NCBI GenBank assembly: GCA_947644545.1
Contig: CANRZW010000039.1
Span: 1-33,057 of the forward strand
Source: an uncultured Lachnospiraceae bacterium
GTDB lineage: Bacteria > Bacillota > Clostridia > Lachnospirales > Lachnospiraceae
Direction: 5' to 3'
Length of the DNA stretch: 33,057 nt
Below, piece after piece: positions 9,212-17,319 of this stretch; within the stretch, counting starts at the first letter, position 1; the number at the start of each line of letters is the position of its first letter. A model generated the notes under the pieces. It was not told the origin of the DNA. It searched no databases and worked only from the letters and a program-made list of their open reading frames with translations. Both the position numbers and the translations under genes were made by a program.

Positions 9212-10297
9212 ATGGAAGAAAGATTAAGAGTAGGAATTTTAGGTGGAACAGGTATGGTGGGACAGCGTTTTATCGCTCTGTTGGAGAATCATCCCTGGTT
9301 TGAGGTGACGACGATTGCGGCCAGCCCCAGATCGGCAGGGAAGACTTATGAGGAAGCGGTAGGCGGCAGATGGAAGATGTCGACACCGATGCCGGAGGCA
9401 GTTAAGAATATTGTTGTGAAGAATGTTAACGAAGTAGCTAAGGTGGCGGCAGAGGTTGATTTCGTCTTTTCCGCGGTGGATATGACGAAAGAAGAGATCA
9501 AAAAGATCGAGGAAGACTACGCGAAGACAGAGACACCGGTAGTTTCCAACAACAGCGCGCACCGCTGGACGCCGGATGTGCCGATGGTGGTGCCGGAGAT
9601 TAATCCGGAGCATTTCCAGGTGATTGAGGCACAGCGGAAACGTCTGGGCACTACCAGAGGGTTTATCGCCGTGAAGCCTAACTGTTCGATTCAGAGTTAC
9701 GCGCCGGTGTTGACGGCATGGAAGGAATTCGAGCCATATGAGGTGGTGGCTACGACCTATCAGGCAATTTCCGGAGCGGGCAAGACCTTTAAGGACTGGC
9801 CGGAGATGGTAGAGAATGTGATTCCTTACATAGGCGGTGAGGAAGAGAAGAGTGAGAAAGAGCCGCTGCGGATCTGGGGGAAAGTAGAGAATGGTGAGAT
9901 TGTTCCGGCCGCGAGTCCGGTCATCACCTGCCAGTGTATCCGCGTGCCGGTACTCAACGGACATACGGCGGCGGTATTCGTGAAGTTCAGGAAGAAGCCT
10001 ACAAAGGAGCAGCTTGTGGAGAAGCTGGTGAATTTCAAGGGACTTCCGCAGGAGCTTGCACTGCCCAGTGCGCCGAAGCAGTTTATTCAGGTGATGGAAG
10101 AGGATAACCGCCCGCAGGTGAAGCTGGATGTGGATTTCGAGAACGGCATGGGCATCAGCATCGGACGGATCAGGGAAGACAGCGTATATGACTGGAAGTT
10201 TGTCGGGCTTTCCCACAATACGGTGCGCGGCGCAGCCGGCGGAGCGGTACTCTGTGCGGAGACTTTGAAGGCACAGGGATATATCTCGAAGAAATAG
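9212..10297 (+). CDS. asd: aspartate-semialdehyde dehydrogenase
   Basis: The enzyme reduces aspartyl phosphate to aspartate semialdehyde with NADPH, the branch point towards lysine, diaminopimelate, threonine and methionine. The 361 residues begin with the nucleotide-binding GGTGMVG (11-17). The catalytic Cys158 is in KPNCSIQ, followed by ISGAGK, and a conserved basic loop CIRVPVLNGH near 242-251 provides the His acid/base. The sequence resembles the archaeal/Gram-positive branch of the family. AAAGGAG lies about 12 bases before the start, a rather long gap. A weak stem (GTGCTG and CAGCAC) in the argH-asd gap has no T-run and is unlikely to terminate transcription. Confidence 0.96.
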   Translation: MEERLRVGILGGTGMVGQRFIALLENHPWFEVTTIAASPRSAGKTYEEAVGGRWKMSTPMPEAVKNIVVKNVNEVAKVAAEVDFVFSAVDMTKEEIKKIEEDYAKTETPVVSNNSAHRWTPDVPMVVPEINPEHFQVIEAQRKRLGTTRGFIAVKPNCSIQSYAPVLTAWKEFEPYEVVATTYQAISGAGKTFKDWPEMVENVIPYIGGEEEKSEKEPLRIWGKVENGEIVPAASPVITCQCIRVPVLNGHTAAVFVKFRKKPTKEQLVEKLVNFKGLPQELALPSAPKQFIQVMEEDNRPQVKLDVDFENGMGISIGRIREDSVYDWKFVGLSHNTVRGAAGGAVLCAETLKAQGYISKK

Positions 10298-10363
10298 AAA
10301 CATACAAGAGAGATTGATTTATGCATGAAATCATGTAAATATCTATAAAGCTGTGAGGAAATT

Positions 10364-11725
10364 ATGCTGCTTGGCAGGAAAGCGGAACTTAGACATTTAA
10401 ATAATTATTATGACAGGGAAGGCAGCCAGATCGTAGTCGTATATGGACAGAAGCATGTGGGCAAGACGACGCTTGTCAGGGAGTTCATGACGCAAAGGGC
10501 AGGGTATTATTATATGGCCAGAGCTTGTTCCGAGAGGGAGCAGGTGTATCAGTGGGGCATGCAGATGAGCCGCGACGGCTATGAGATGGAGGCATTTCCC
10601 TCCCTGCGGGATATTCTGATCAGGATCACCAGCAGAGAGCAGGGTAAGAAAGTGATTGTAATCGATGAATTTCAGAATATTGTCAAGGCCAGCAGTGATT
10701 TCATGAAGGAACTGGTCTCCTTTATGCACAGCCACTGGAATCGGGATGAAGTCATGATCATTCTGTGCAGTTCGGCCATCGGCTGGGTGGAGAACAGCAT
10801 GGTCACACGGATCGGGGAGGCGGCCTATGAGCTGTCGGGTTTTCTGAAAATCCGGGAGATGCCGTTTGCGGATCTGGTGGAACGGTTTCCGAATTTCCGC
10901 ATTGAGGAATGTGTGGAGGCGTATGCGATCCTGGGCGGCTATCCTGGTCTGTGGAATCAGTTTGATGACAGGCTGACGATCCAGCAGAATATCTGCCGCC
11001 ATATACTGAACCGGGACAGCTTCCTCTGCGAGGAAGGGGAACGCATCCTGATGGATCAGCTGCGGGAACCGGGAGTCTACAACACGATCATGGCAGCAAT
11101 CGCGGACGGCAGCCATAAGCTGAACAATCTGTACCTGCATACGGACTTTTCCCGGGCCAAGATCAGTGTCTATCTGAAAAATCTGATCGAGCTGGAACTG
11201 GTGGAGAAAGTTTTTTCCTATGATACAGCGGGAAAAGAGAATGTGCAGAAGGGGATTTACCGGATCAGCCATCCGTTGGTACATTTTTACTATACTTATC
11301 TGTATCCGTACAGAAGTGAGCTTGAGGCGCTTTCTGTAGGAGAATTTTATAACAATTACATCATGTCGGATTTCCGGAAATATGTGAACGGATATTTCAA
11401 GCAGGTCTGCAGACAGCACCTTACCCGCCTGAATGACAGGAAACGACTGCCGATTCAGCTGGAGATAGTGGGTGAGTGGATCGGTAAGGCCGGAGAACTG
11501 GATATCATTGCGCAGGATACACAGGAGCACACGCTGATCGGGCTGTGTAATTGGGAGCGGCCCACTACCTATGAGGACTATGAGGCGCTTCTTGGCTGTG
11601 CGAAGAAGGCGAAGATCAATGCGGATCATGTCTATATGTATTCGGCATATCGTTTTGATGAGCGGCTGAATCTGGAGACGAAGGTCAGGACCAATCTGAA
11701 ACTGATACAGATTTCGGATTTTTAA
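10364..11725 (+). CDS. ATPase_2/DUF234-type ATP-binding protein
   Basis: The protein has 453 residues. The N-terminal half is an archaeal-type ATPase (ATPase_2 family) with Walker A GQKHVGKTT (28-36) and Walker B VIVIDEFQ (97-104). A winged-helix-like segment occupies about 260-320. The C-terminal part matches the DUF234 pattern, which has a PD-(D/E)XK nuclease fold: GELDIIAQD is visible near residue 385, but the strand that should carry the E-x-K motif reads LIGLCNW, so nuclease activity is doubtful. The cellular role of the family is not established. GAGG lies 6-7 bases before the start. It sits between biosynthetic and DNA-metabolism genes without obvious functional linkage. Confidence 0.85.
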   Translation: MLLGRKAELRHLNNYYDREGSQIVVVYGQKHVGKTTLVREFMTQRAGYYYMARACSEREQVYQWGMQMSRDGYEMEAFPSLRDILIRITSREQGKKVIVIDEFQNIVKASSDFMKELVSFMHSHWNRDEVMIILCSSAIGWVENSMVTRIGEAAYELSGFLKIREMPFADLVERFPNFRIEECVEAYAILGGYPGLWNQFDDRLTIQQNICRHILNRDSFLCEEGERILMDQLREPGVYNTIMAAIADGSHKLNNLYLHTDFSRAKISVYLKNLIELELVEKVFSYDTAGKENVQKGIYRISHPLVHFYYTYLYPYRSELEALSVGEFYNNYIMSDFRKYVNGYFKQVCRQHLTRLNDRKRLPIQLEIVGEWIGKAGELDIIAQDTQEHTLIGLCNWERPTTYEDYEALLGCAKKAKINADHVYMYSAYRFDERLNLETKVRTNLKLIQISDF

Positions 11726-11839
11726 GAGATAATAAGGGACTGTGAAGAATTTATAGGATGTACATCGCAGGACTTTGCATTTGCAGTAAAGTTCGTGAGG
11801 ATAGGATAAATGAAGAAACGGTTCTGAATTGGGGAGTTT

Positions 11840-13867
11840 ATGGGAAAGAGTGTTTTTATTGCGGAGAAACCCAGCGTTGCCAAGGAGTTTGCGAAGGCAT
11901 TAAAGTATAATATGAAGAATCGGGACGGTTTCATGGAATCAGAGGAAGCGATCGTGACCTGGTGTGTGGGTCATCTGGTGACCATGAGTTACCCGGAAGC
12001 CTATGACGAGAAATACAGGCGCTGGTCGCTGCAGACCATTCCGTTTATTCCGGAAGAATTTAAATACGAAGTAATCGGTAATGTTAAGAAACAGTTCCAG
12101 ATCGTGAGCGGACTGTTAAACAGGAACGATGTGGAGACCATCTATGTCTGTACTGATTCCGGGCGGGAGGGAGAGTATATCTACCGCCTTGTGGAGCAGC
12201 AGGCCGGCGTCCACGGCAAGACAAGAAAAAGAGTCTGGATCGATTCCCAGACGGAAGAAGAGATTCTGCGCGGCATTCGGGAGGCCAAGGATCTGTCAGC
12301 CTATGACAACCTGTCCAATGCCGCTTATCTGCGTGCTAAGGAAGATTATCTGATGGGCATCAATTTTTCCCGTGTATTGACCCTGAAATACAGCAGTCCC
12401 ATCAAGTCCTATCTGAAGGCGGATAAGGCGGTAGTCTCCGTGGGACGTGTGATGACCTGTGTGCTGGGTATGGTGGTGAACAGGGAGCGGGAGATCAGGG
12501 ACTTTGTGAAGATTCCTTTTTACCGGGTTCTGGCACAGGTGCAGGTACAGGGCAGGGAATGCGGCTGCGAGTGGAAGGCAGTGGAAGGCTCCAAGTATTA
12601 TCAGTCACCGTTACTTTATAAGGACAACGGTTTTCTGGAGGAAAAGGACGCAGATGCCTTTATCGGCTGGCTGGAGGAGGATCCGGCGGGTGTTCCGGTG
12701 GTGGAAAAGCTGGAGAGAAAGAAGGAGACTAAGAACCCGCCCCTTTTGTATAACCTGGCGGAATTGCAGAACGACTGCTCGAAGCTTTTTAAGATCAGTC
12801 CGGACGAAACGCTGCGCATCGCTCAGGAGCTTTATGAGAAGAAACTGACGACTTATCCGAGAACGGATGCCAGGGTGCTCTCTACGGCGGTGGCGAAGGA
12901 GATTCATAAGAACATCGGCGGGCTGCGGGGGTATCCGGTCACGGCGTCTTTTGCGGAAGAGATTCTGGGCGGCGGCAGTTATAAGAACATCGGCAAGACC
13001 CGTTATGTGAATGATAAGCAGATCACAGATCACTACGCCATTATTCCCACCGGACAGGGACTGGGGAATTTGAACGGACTGCATCCTACGTCCGCCAAGG
13101 TGTACGAAATCATCGTCCGGCGTTTCTTAAGCATTTTTTATCCGGCGGCAGTATATCAGAAAGTCAGCCTTGGCGTCAAAATGAAAGGGGAACTTTTTAC
13201 GACCAGTTTTAAGGTGCTGGCGGATGCCGGTTATCTAAAAGTCAGTCAGTATTCTTTTACCAGGAAAAGGTCAGCCACGGATCCGGAAGAGGACAAGCAG
13301 GAGGAAAAGGAAGGACAGGAAGAGGAGACTGCCTGCGACGCTTCCTTTATGGAAAGCTTAAAGGCTTTGAAAAAGGGGATGCAGCTGCCGCTGAATGGGA
13401 TCGAGAAAAAGGAAGGGGAGACTTCCCCGCCCAAGCGTTATAATTCCGGAACGATGATCCTGACCATGGAGAATGCGGGGCAGTTTATTGAGGATGAGGA
13501 ACTGCGTGCACAGATCAAGGGCAGTGGTATTGGTACGTCCGCTACCAGGGCGGAGATTTTGAAGAAGCTGGTAAATATCAAGTATCTGGCGCTCAATAAG
13601 AAGACCCAGATTATCACGCCCACACTGCTCGGGGAGATGATCTACGAGGTGGTGGCAGGTTCGATCAAGCCGCTCCTGGATCCCCGATTGACCGCAAGCT
13701 GGGAAAAAGGGTTGACGTTAGTGGCAGACGGACAGATCTCGGAGCAGGAATATATGGGGAAGCTGGATGACTTCGTCAGCAGAAGGACCAATGTAGTAAA
13801 GCAGATGAATAATCAGTCGGCGCTTTATCATAGATTTCAGTATGTGGAACAGTTCTATAAGAAATAG
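11840..13867 (+). CDS. topB: DNA topoisomerase III
   Basis: Type IA topoisomerase that relaxes and decatenates DNA through a 5'-phosphotyrosine link. The 675-residue protein begins with a Toprim domain (FIAEKPSVAK, with E9, and CTDSGREGE at 104-112 supplying the metal-binding acids). The catalytic Tyr339 lies in LTTYPRTDARVL. A charged, Glu-rich linker around 475-490 interrupts the domain before the final gate segment, and no C-terminal zinc fingers are present. GGGGAG lies just upstream of the start. Many clostridial topB genes occur on mobile elements, but the housekeeping context and GC content here suggest a chromosomal copy. Confidence 0.95.
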   Translation: MGKSVFIAEKPSVAKEFAKALKYNMKNRDGFMESEEAIVTWCVGHLVTMSYPEAYDEKYRRWSLQTIPFIPEEFKYEVIGNVKKQFQIVSGLLNRNDVETIYVCTDSGREGEYIYRLVEQQAGVHGKTRKRVWIDSQTEEEILRGIREAKDLSAYDNLSNAAYLRAKEDYLMGINFSRVLTLKYSSPIKSYLKADKAVVSVGRVMTCVLGMVVNREREIRDFVKIPFYRVLAQVQVQGRECGCEWKAVEGSKYYQSPLLYKDNGFLEEKDADAFIGWLEEDPAGVPVVEKLERKKETKNPPLLYNLAELQNDCSKLFKISPDETLRIAQELYEKKLTTYPRTDARVLSTAVAKEIHKNIGGLRGYPVTASFAEEILGGGSYKNIGKTRYVNDKQITDHYAIIPTGQGLGNLNGLHPTSAKVYEIIVRRFLSIFYPAAVYQKVSLGVKMKGELFTTSFKVLADAGYLKVSQYSFTRKRSATDPEEDKQEEKEGQEEETACDASFMESLKALKKGMQLPLNGIEKKEGETSPPKRYNSGTMILTMENAGQFIEDEELRAQIKGSGIGTSATRAEILKKLVNIKYLALNKKTQIITPTLLGEMIYEVVAGSIKPLLDPRLTASWEKGLTLVADGQISEQEYMGKLDDFVSRRTNVVKQMNNQSALYHRFQYVEQFYKK

Positions 13868-13907
13868 ATAACAGGCAACCAGTTTAAGAAAGGACAGGTA
13901 AGGGGAA

Positions 13908-14597
13908 ATGGCAGGTTTACAGGACACGAGAGTGGATGCACTCTACACGTTGGAGGAAACGATCGCGAAAGAGATTTTTGAGGGAGTAACTTATCCCTGG
14001 GAGGTGCTGCCGAAGATCAGCGCATTTATCGTTGCGCTTGGCAATAGGCTGCCGGAAGAGATCTATGAAAAGAAGGGGGAGAATATCTGGATCGCCAGAT
14101 CGGCAAAGGTGAACCCCAGCGCGTGTATTAACGGGCCGGTAATCATCGACGAGGAGGCAGAAATCCGGCACTGCGCTTTTATCAGGGGAAATGCGATTGT
14201 CGGTAAAGGTGCGGTTGTAGGCAACTCTACGGAATTGAAGAATGTGATTCTGTTCAATAAAGTACAGGTGCCCCATTATAATTATGTAGGCGACAGCATT
14301 CTGGGTTATAAGTCGCATATGGGCGCCGGTTCGATTACATCCAATGTGAAGAGCGACAAGACGCTTGTGGTGGTGCGGGCAGGAGAGGAGCGGTTCGAGA
14401 CCGGCCTTAAGAAGTTTGGCGCCATGTTGGGCGATAATGTGGAGGTAGGCTGTAATAGTGTATTGAATCCCGGAACCGTGATCGGCAGGCAGACCAATGT
14501 GTATCCTACTTCGATGGTAAGAGGATTCATTCCGGCGGGCAGCATTTACAAGAAGCAGGGTGAGATCGCGCAGAAAAGGGAAGGCGTCGTGGATTAG
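13908..14597 (+). CDS. left-handed beta-helix (GlmU C-terminal-like) transferase
   Basis: The 229-residue protein shows hexapeptide-type turns from about residue 60 to 215, the left-handed parallel beta-helix of acyl- and nucleotidyl-transferases. Phrases such as NSTELKNV, NYVGDSILG and GAGSITSNVKSD resemble the acetyltransferase half of GlmU, including the segment that precedes the active site in that enzyme. There is no pyrophosphorylase domain. It is probably an N-acetyltransferase acting on a sugar phosphate or sugar nucleotide, but the substrate is unknown. It follows topB after 40 bases and may be co-transcribed with it. Confidence 0.8.
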   Translation: MAGLQDTRVDALYTLEETIAKEIFEGVTYPWEVLPKISAFIVALGNRLPEEIYEKKGENIWIARSAKVNPSACINGPVIIDEEAEIRHCAFIRGNAIVGKGAVVGNSTELKNVILFNKVQVPHYNYVGDSILGYKSHMGAGSITSNVKSDKTLVVVRAGEERFETGLKKFGAMLGDNVEVGCNSVLNPGTVIGRQTNVYPTSMVRGFIPAGSIYKKQGEIAQKREGVVD

Positions 14598-14699
14598 GGA
14601 AATGATGGAATTTTTAGGAATTTTAGGAAATTCAACGGGTAAATTCGTAGAAATGACTGGATTTTTTGTCCCCAATATGCGAAAATAGAAATAACGGTT

Positions 14700-14728
14700 A
14701 TGACAGGTTCATGAGAATCTGTTATCAA
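14700..14728 (+). promoter_or_regulatory. possible promoter of the NifU-like gene
   Basis: ATGACA (14700-14705) and TATCAA (14723-14728) are 17 bases apart and lie 31 bases before the start of the NifU-like gene. The match to consensus is moderate. Upstream, 14600-14640 contains a short run of near-repeats of GGAATTTTTA. Confidence 0.35.
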
Positions 14729-14759
14729 ATAATTTTACATAATCGAAAGGAGTTATCAC

Positions 14760-15452
14760 ATGATTTATTCAAAAGAAGTTGAAGAAATGTGTACAGTGGC
14801 ACAGGGCGTTCATCATGGCTGTGCGCCTATCCCGGAAGAAGCGAAATGGGTTCAGGCGAAAGAAGTAAAGGATATTTCCGGTCTGACACACGGCGTGGGC
14901 TGGTGTGCTCCTCAGCAGGGCGCATGTAAGCTGACATTGAACGTGAAGGAAGGTATCATCCAGGAAGCTCTCGTTGAGACGATCGGTTGCTCCGGTATGA
15001 CACATTCCGCTGCTATGGCATCCGAGATCCTTCCCGGTCTGACTGTTATGGAAGCACTCAATACCGACCTTGTATGTGACGCGATCAACACGGCGATGAG
15101 AGAACTGTTCCTGCAGATCGTTTACGGTCGTACACAGTCAGCATTCTCAGAGGACGGCCTTCCGGTAGGCGCTGGTCTGGAAGATCTGGGTAAGGGATTA
15201 AGAAGCCAGGTTGGTACGATGTATGGTACTCTTAAGAAAGGTCCTCGTTATCTTGAGATGGCTGAAGGTTATGTAACAGGTATCGCACTGGATGCAAACG
15301 ATGAGATCATCGGTTACAAGTTCGTGAGCCTTGGCAAGATGACAGATTTCATCAAGAAGGGTGACGATCCGAATACGGCTTATGAGAAGGCATGTGGACA
15401 GTATGGACGTGTTGATGATGCCGTTAAGATTATCGATCCCAGATGTGAATAA
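14760..15452 (+). CDS. NifU/IscU-like iron-sulfur scaffold protein
   Basis: The 230-residue protein has a NifU_N-like core. IGCSGMTHSAAMASEIL (75-91, with C77) matches the IscU pattern GC-x5-SS-x3-E; other candidate ligands are C49, C56 and the Cys in LVCDAIN near 106. A longer N-terminal section (residues 1-45) with C11, C21 and paired His is not part of ordinary IscU. The C-terminal quarter is also extra. AAAGGAG lies about 10 bases upstream. It is followed after a structured gap by the GGGtGRT gene, a pairing seen in other Clostridia. The frequent use of a few codons (GGT, CTG, GTT) suggests high expression. It may assemble a cluster for, or with, the GGGtGRT protein; this is inference. 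Confidence 0.8.
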   Translation: MIYSKEVEEMCTVAQGVHHGCAPIPEEAKWVQAKEVKDISGLTHGVGWCAPQQGACKLTLNVKEGIIQEALVETIGCSGMTHSAAMASEILPGLTVMEALNTDLVCDAINTAMRELFLQIVYGRTQSAFSEDGLPVGAGLEDLGKGLRSQVGTMYGTLKKGPRYLEMAEGYVTGIALDANDEIIGYKFVSLGKMTDFIKKGDDPNTAYEKACGQYGRVDDAVKIIDPRCE

Positions 15453-15519
15453 AAGTTAATCCCGGAGGGATTAACTTTGCGAGATTTGCTTCGCAAACTC
15501 GAAAAACCGTTAGGGTTTT
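15452..15519 (+). other. chain of three RNA hairpins between the NifU-like and GGGtGRT genes
   Basis: A perfect 12-bp stem with a 3-base loop starts on the stop codon of the NifU-like gene (AAAGTTAATCCC, 15452-15463; complement 15467-15478). It is followed by TTTGCGA/TCGCAAA (15476-15482, 15491-15497) and AAAACC/GGTTTT (15503-15508, 15514-15519). None has a T-run, so they are more likely to protect the upstream mRNA from 3' decay or mark processing than to terminate transcription. Confidence 0.6.
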
Positions 15520-15638
15520 GCGATTGGTTTCAGAGACTCGAAAGACCGCGAAGGTTTTAGGATTGGTTTCACAGATCTGATGAATTGCGAGGGTTTTAGG
15601 ATTTGCTTTGCAGACTCGGAAGTTCACAATGATTTGGG
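15483..15638 (+). repeat. four degenerate 39-bp tandem repeats
   Basis: Units begin at 15483, 15522, 15561 and 15600, exactly 39 bp apart, each starting GATTTGC or GATTGGT and most ending in GGGTTTTag. Thirty-nine bases is 13 codons. The complementary strand is open through all four units and would encode a 13-residue repeat of the type FRVCxANPKTLAV. That frame has only a GTG start and no ribosome site, so coding is doubtful. There are no spacers, so it is not a CRISPR array. Confidence 0.75.
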
Positions 15639-15685
15639 AGTGTTTGATGAGAAGATGCTAACATAAACAGGAGGATTAAGATAAG

Positions 15686-16696
15686 ATGGCTTTATTTGAA
15701 TCATATGAAAGAAGAATTGACAAGATCAATTCCGTATTAAACAGTTATGGCATTTCTTCTATCGAAGAAGCCGAGAAAATTACAAAAGACGCTGGCCTGG
15801 ATGTTTATGAGCAGGTTAAAAAGATCCAGCCGATCTGTTTCGAGAACGCTTGCTGGGCTTATACCGTAGGCGCAGCGATCGCAATCAAGAAAGACTGCAA
15901 GAAGGCGGCTGACGCAGCAGCAGCAATCGGTGAGGGACTGCAGGCATTCTGTATCCCCGGTTCCGTTGCAGATACCCGTAAGGTAGGTCTTGGACATGGT
16001 AACCTGGGCAAGATGTTGTTGGAAGAGGAAACGGATTGTTTCGCATTCCTGGCAGGCCATGAGTCCTTCGCAGCGGCAGAAGGTGCAATTGGTATTGCAG
16101 AGAAGGCTAACAAGGTTCGTCAGAAACCGCTTCGTGTTATCCTGAACGGTCTTGGCAAAGACGCTGCAAAGATCATTTCCAGAATTAATGGATTTACCTT
16201 CGTTGAGACAGAGTATGATCCTTATACGAACGAGGTTAAAGAGGTTAGCAGAATTGCTTATTCCGAGGGTCTTCGTTCCAAGGTTAATTGCTATGGTGCA
16301 AATTCCGTTCCGGAAGGTGTTGCGATCATGTGGAAAGAGAACGTTGACGTTTCCATTACCGGTAACTCCACGAATCCTACAAGATTCCAGCATCCGGTAG
16401 CAGGTACCTACAAGAAGGAGAGAACAGAGGCAGGTAAGAAGTACTTCTCCGTTGCATCCGGCGGTGGTACAGGCCGTACCCTTCATCCGGATAACATGGC
16501 TGCAGGTCCTGCATCTTATGGCTTCACGGATACACTGGGACGTATGCACTCCGATGCACAGTTTGCAGGTTCTTCTTCCGTTCCGGCTCACGTAGAGATG
16601 ATGGGTCTGATCGGTATGGGTAACAACCCGATGGTTGGAGCGACTGTAGCGGTAGCAGTTTCCATCGAAGAAGCGGCTAAGGCTGGCAAGTTCTAA
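15686..16696 (+). CDS. GGGtGRT family protein
   Basis: This 336-residue protein belongs to a family known mainly by its motif, seen here as GGGTGRT at 259-265 with LHPDNMAAGPASYGF after it. Other conserved-looking stretches are GLGHGNLGKMLLEEETDCFAF around 101-121 and NGLGKDAAKIISRINGFTF near 154-172. The glycine-rich motifs suggest binding of a nucleotide or a sugar, but no function is established. It is paired with the upstream NifU-like gene; AGGAGG lies about 11 bases before the start. Codon use suggests high expression. It ends in a strong terminator. A diverged copy of the last 14 codons recurs at 18587-18628. Confidence 0.85.
   Translation: MALFESYERRIDKINSVLNSYGISSIEEAEKITKDAGLDVYEQVKKIQPICFENACWAYTVGAAIAIKKDCKKAADAAAAIGEGLQAFCIPGSVADTRKVGLGHGNLGKMLLEEETDCFAFLAGHESFAAAEGAIGIAEKANKVRQKPLRVILNGLGKDAAKIISRINGFTFVETEYDPYTNEVKEVSRIAYSEGLRSKVNCYGANSVPEGVAIMWKENVDVSITGNSTNPTRFQHPVAGTYKKERTEAGKKYFSVASGGGTGRTLHPDNMAAGPASYGFTDTLGRMHSDAQFAGSSSVPAHVEMMGLIGMGNNPMVGATVAVAVSIEEAAKAGKF
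16667..16696 (+). repeat. direct repeat, copy 1: 3' end of GGGtGRT gene
   Basis: The last 30 bases of the gene, coding for EEAAKAGKF plus stop, recur without change at 18599-18628. Similarity continues on both sides: upstream both copies read AVS(I/V) when translated, and after the stop both continue with a short A-rich then T-rich stretch. The copies bracket a 1.9-kb region of different composition. Confidence 0.85.
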
Positions 16697-16714
16697 GAAA
16701 AGCCCGTATTTTGG

Positions 16715-16758
16715 GGGTTAATCAAGCCAGAAAATGGTTTGGTTAGCCCTCTTTTTTT
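16715..16758 (+). terminator. intrinsic terminator after the GGGtGRT gene
   Basis: The 14-base arms 16715-16728 and 16736-16749 pair fully if G-U pairs are allowed, with a 7-base loop, and are followed by a run of seven T at 16752-16758. It lies 19 bases after the stop codon. Confidence 0.9.
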
Positions 16759-16783
16759 ATGAGCAAGACCTGTACAAGACACA
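16756..16783 (+). repeat. imperfect 28-bp direct repeat, copy 1
   Basis: The sequence starting TTTATGAGCAAGACC recurs at 18527-18554 with four transitions in 28 bases. Together with the repeated gene end it outlines the patch that holds the pseudogene and the macrodomain gene. The 11-bp unit ACAAGACACAC is also duplicated in tandem here (16774-16784, 16785-16795). Confidence 0.6.
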
Positions 16784-16848
16784 CACAAGACACACTTTTG
16801 CCTCATGTGGTGTCAGGTGCTTCAGATAAGCGTGTCATCCTTTATTAA

Positions 16849-17290
16849 TATATTTTTACATCCACAGTTGTCAGGACGCAGTCAGGGGAGAAAGACCTGA
16901 AGCTGTTTACGCTCTCAGGCAGCTGCTATGTGCTGGAATATGCGGATATAAGCGAAGGTGGTCTGGAGAGTACAAGGGAAGTACTGGCGGGCAGGGGTAT
17001 TGGGATTGAAAGGGAAAAAGGAAAAGGCTATAATAAAGAAGGCAGAGGGGTTTTTGAGACCCGGTGAGCTTTATGTGGTAATGACAGACGGCCTTAAGGC
17101 GGTGTATATAGAAAACGTTGGGGAACCTTTTGTATTCAAAGGCTCATGTGGTGACATTGTGTGTAAGTCTGGGGAGGTCACTGTCGTGAAAGAGGAAGAT
17201 TTTGTGGGGGGGGGGGGGGGGGACGGGCTGTTTTCGTCCGATACAGTGAATGGAAAATGCCTGTTTTTAGCAGAGGATTTGGATTTATGA
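16849..17290 (+). pseudogene. 5'-truncated, frameshifted gene of unknown function
   Basis: Two overlapping open frames together read like one protein. The first (16849-17067, ending at TGA) has no start codon and contains KLFTLSGSCYVLEYADISE. The second (16958-17290) continues with KKAEGFLRPGELYVV and AVYIENVGEPFVFKG. Joining them in the A-rich stretch near 17008-17030 gives a continuous product, so a one- or two-base indel is likely there. The 5' end is missing. Near its end the second frame crosses a run of 17 G. I do not recognise the family. The remnant lies just in front of the macrodomain gene and could be its decayed partner. Confidence 0.55.
17206..17222 (+). repeat. 17-base poly-G tract
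   Basis: Seventeen G residues lie inside the open frame upstream of the macrodomain gene. Slippage here would change the C-terminal 20 or so residues among three frames. Tracts of this length are typical of phase-variable loci, but are also prone to sequencing and assembly error. Confidence 0.9.
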
Positions 17291-17319
17291 TAAAATAAGA
17301 AGAAAGGTTGGCGGCTGTA

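Noticed and set aside
9239..10303. Long open frame on the minus strand opposite asd
   Set aside because: Antisense to a clear asd gene, composition rich in His, Arg and Leu as expected of a shadow frame, no ribosome site.
10397..11629. Long open frame on the minus strand opposite the DUF234-type ATPase
   Set aside because: The plus strand has clear ATPase motifs; the antisense frame has no recognisable domain.
15430..15627. 65-codon minus-strand ORF over the 39-bp repeats as a real gene
   Set aside because: Only a GTG start and no ribosome site; kept as a finding about the repeat, not called as a gene.
15483..15638. Possible CRISPR array
   Set aside because: Units are contiguous without unique spacers and no cas gene is nearby.
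15737..16591. Open frame of 284 codons opposite the GGGtGRT gene
   Set aside because: The sense strand is a recognised family with strong codon bias, which creates the antisense opening.
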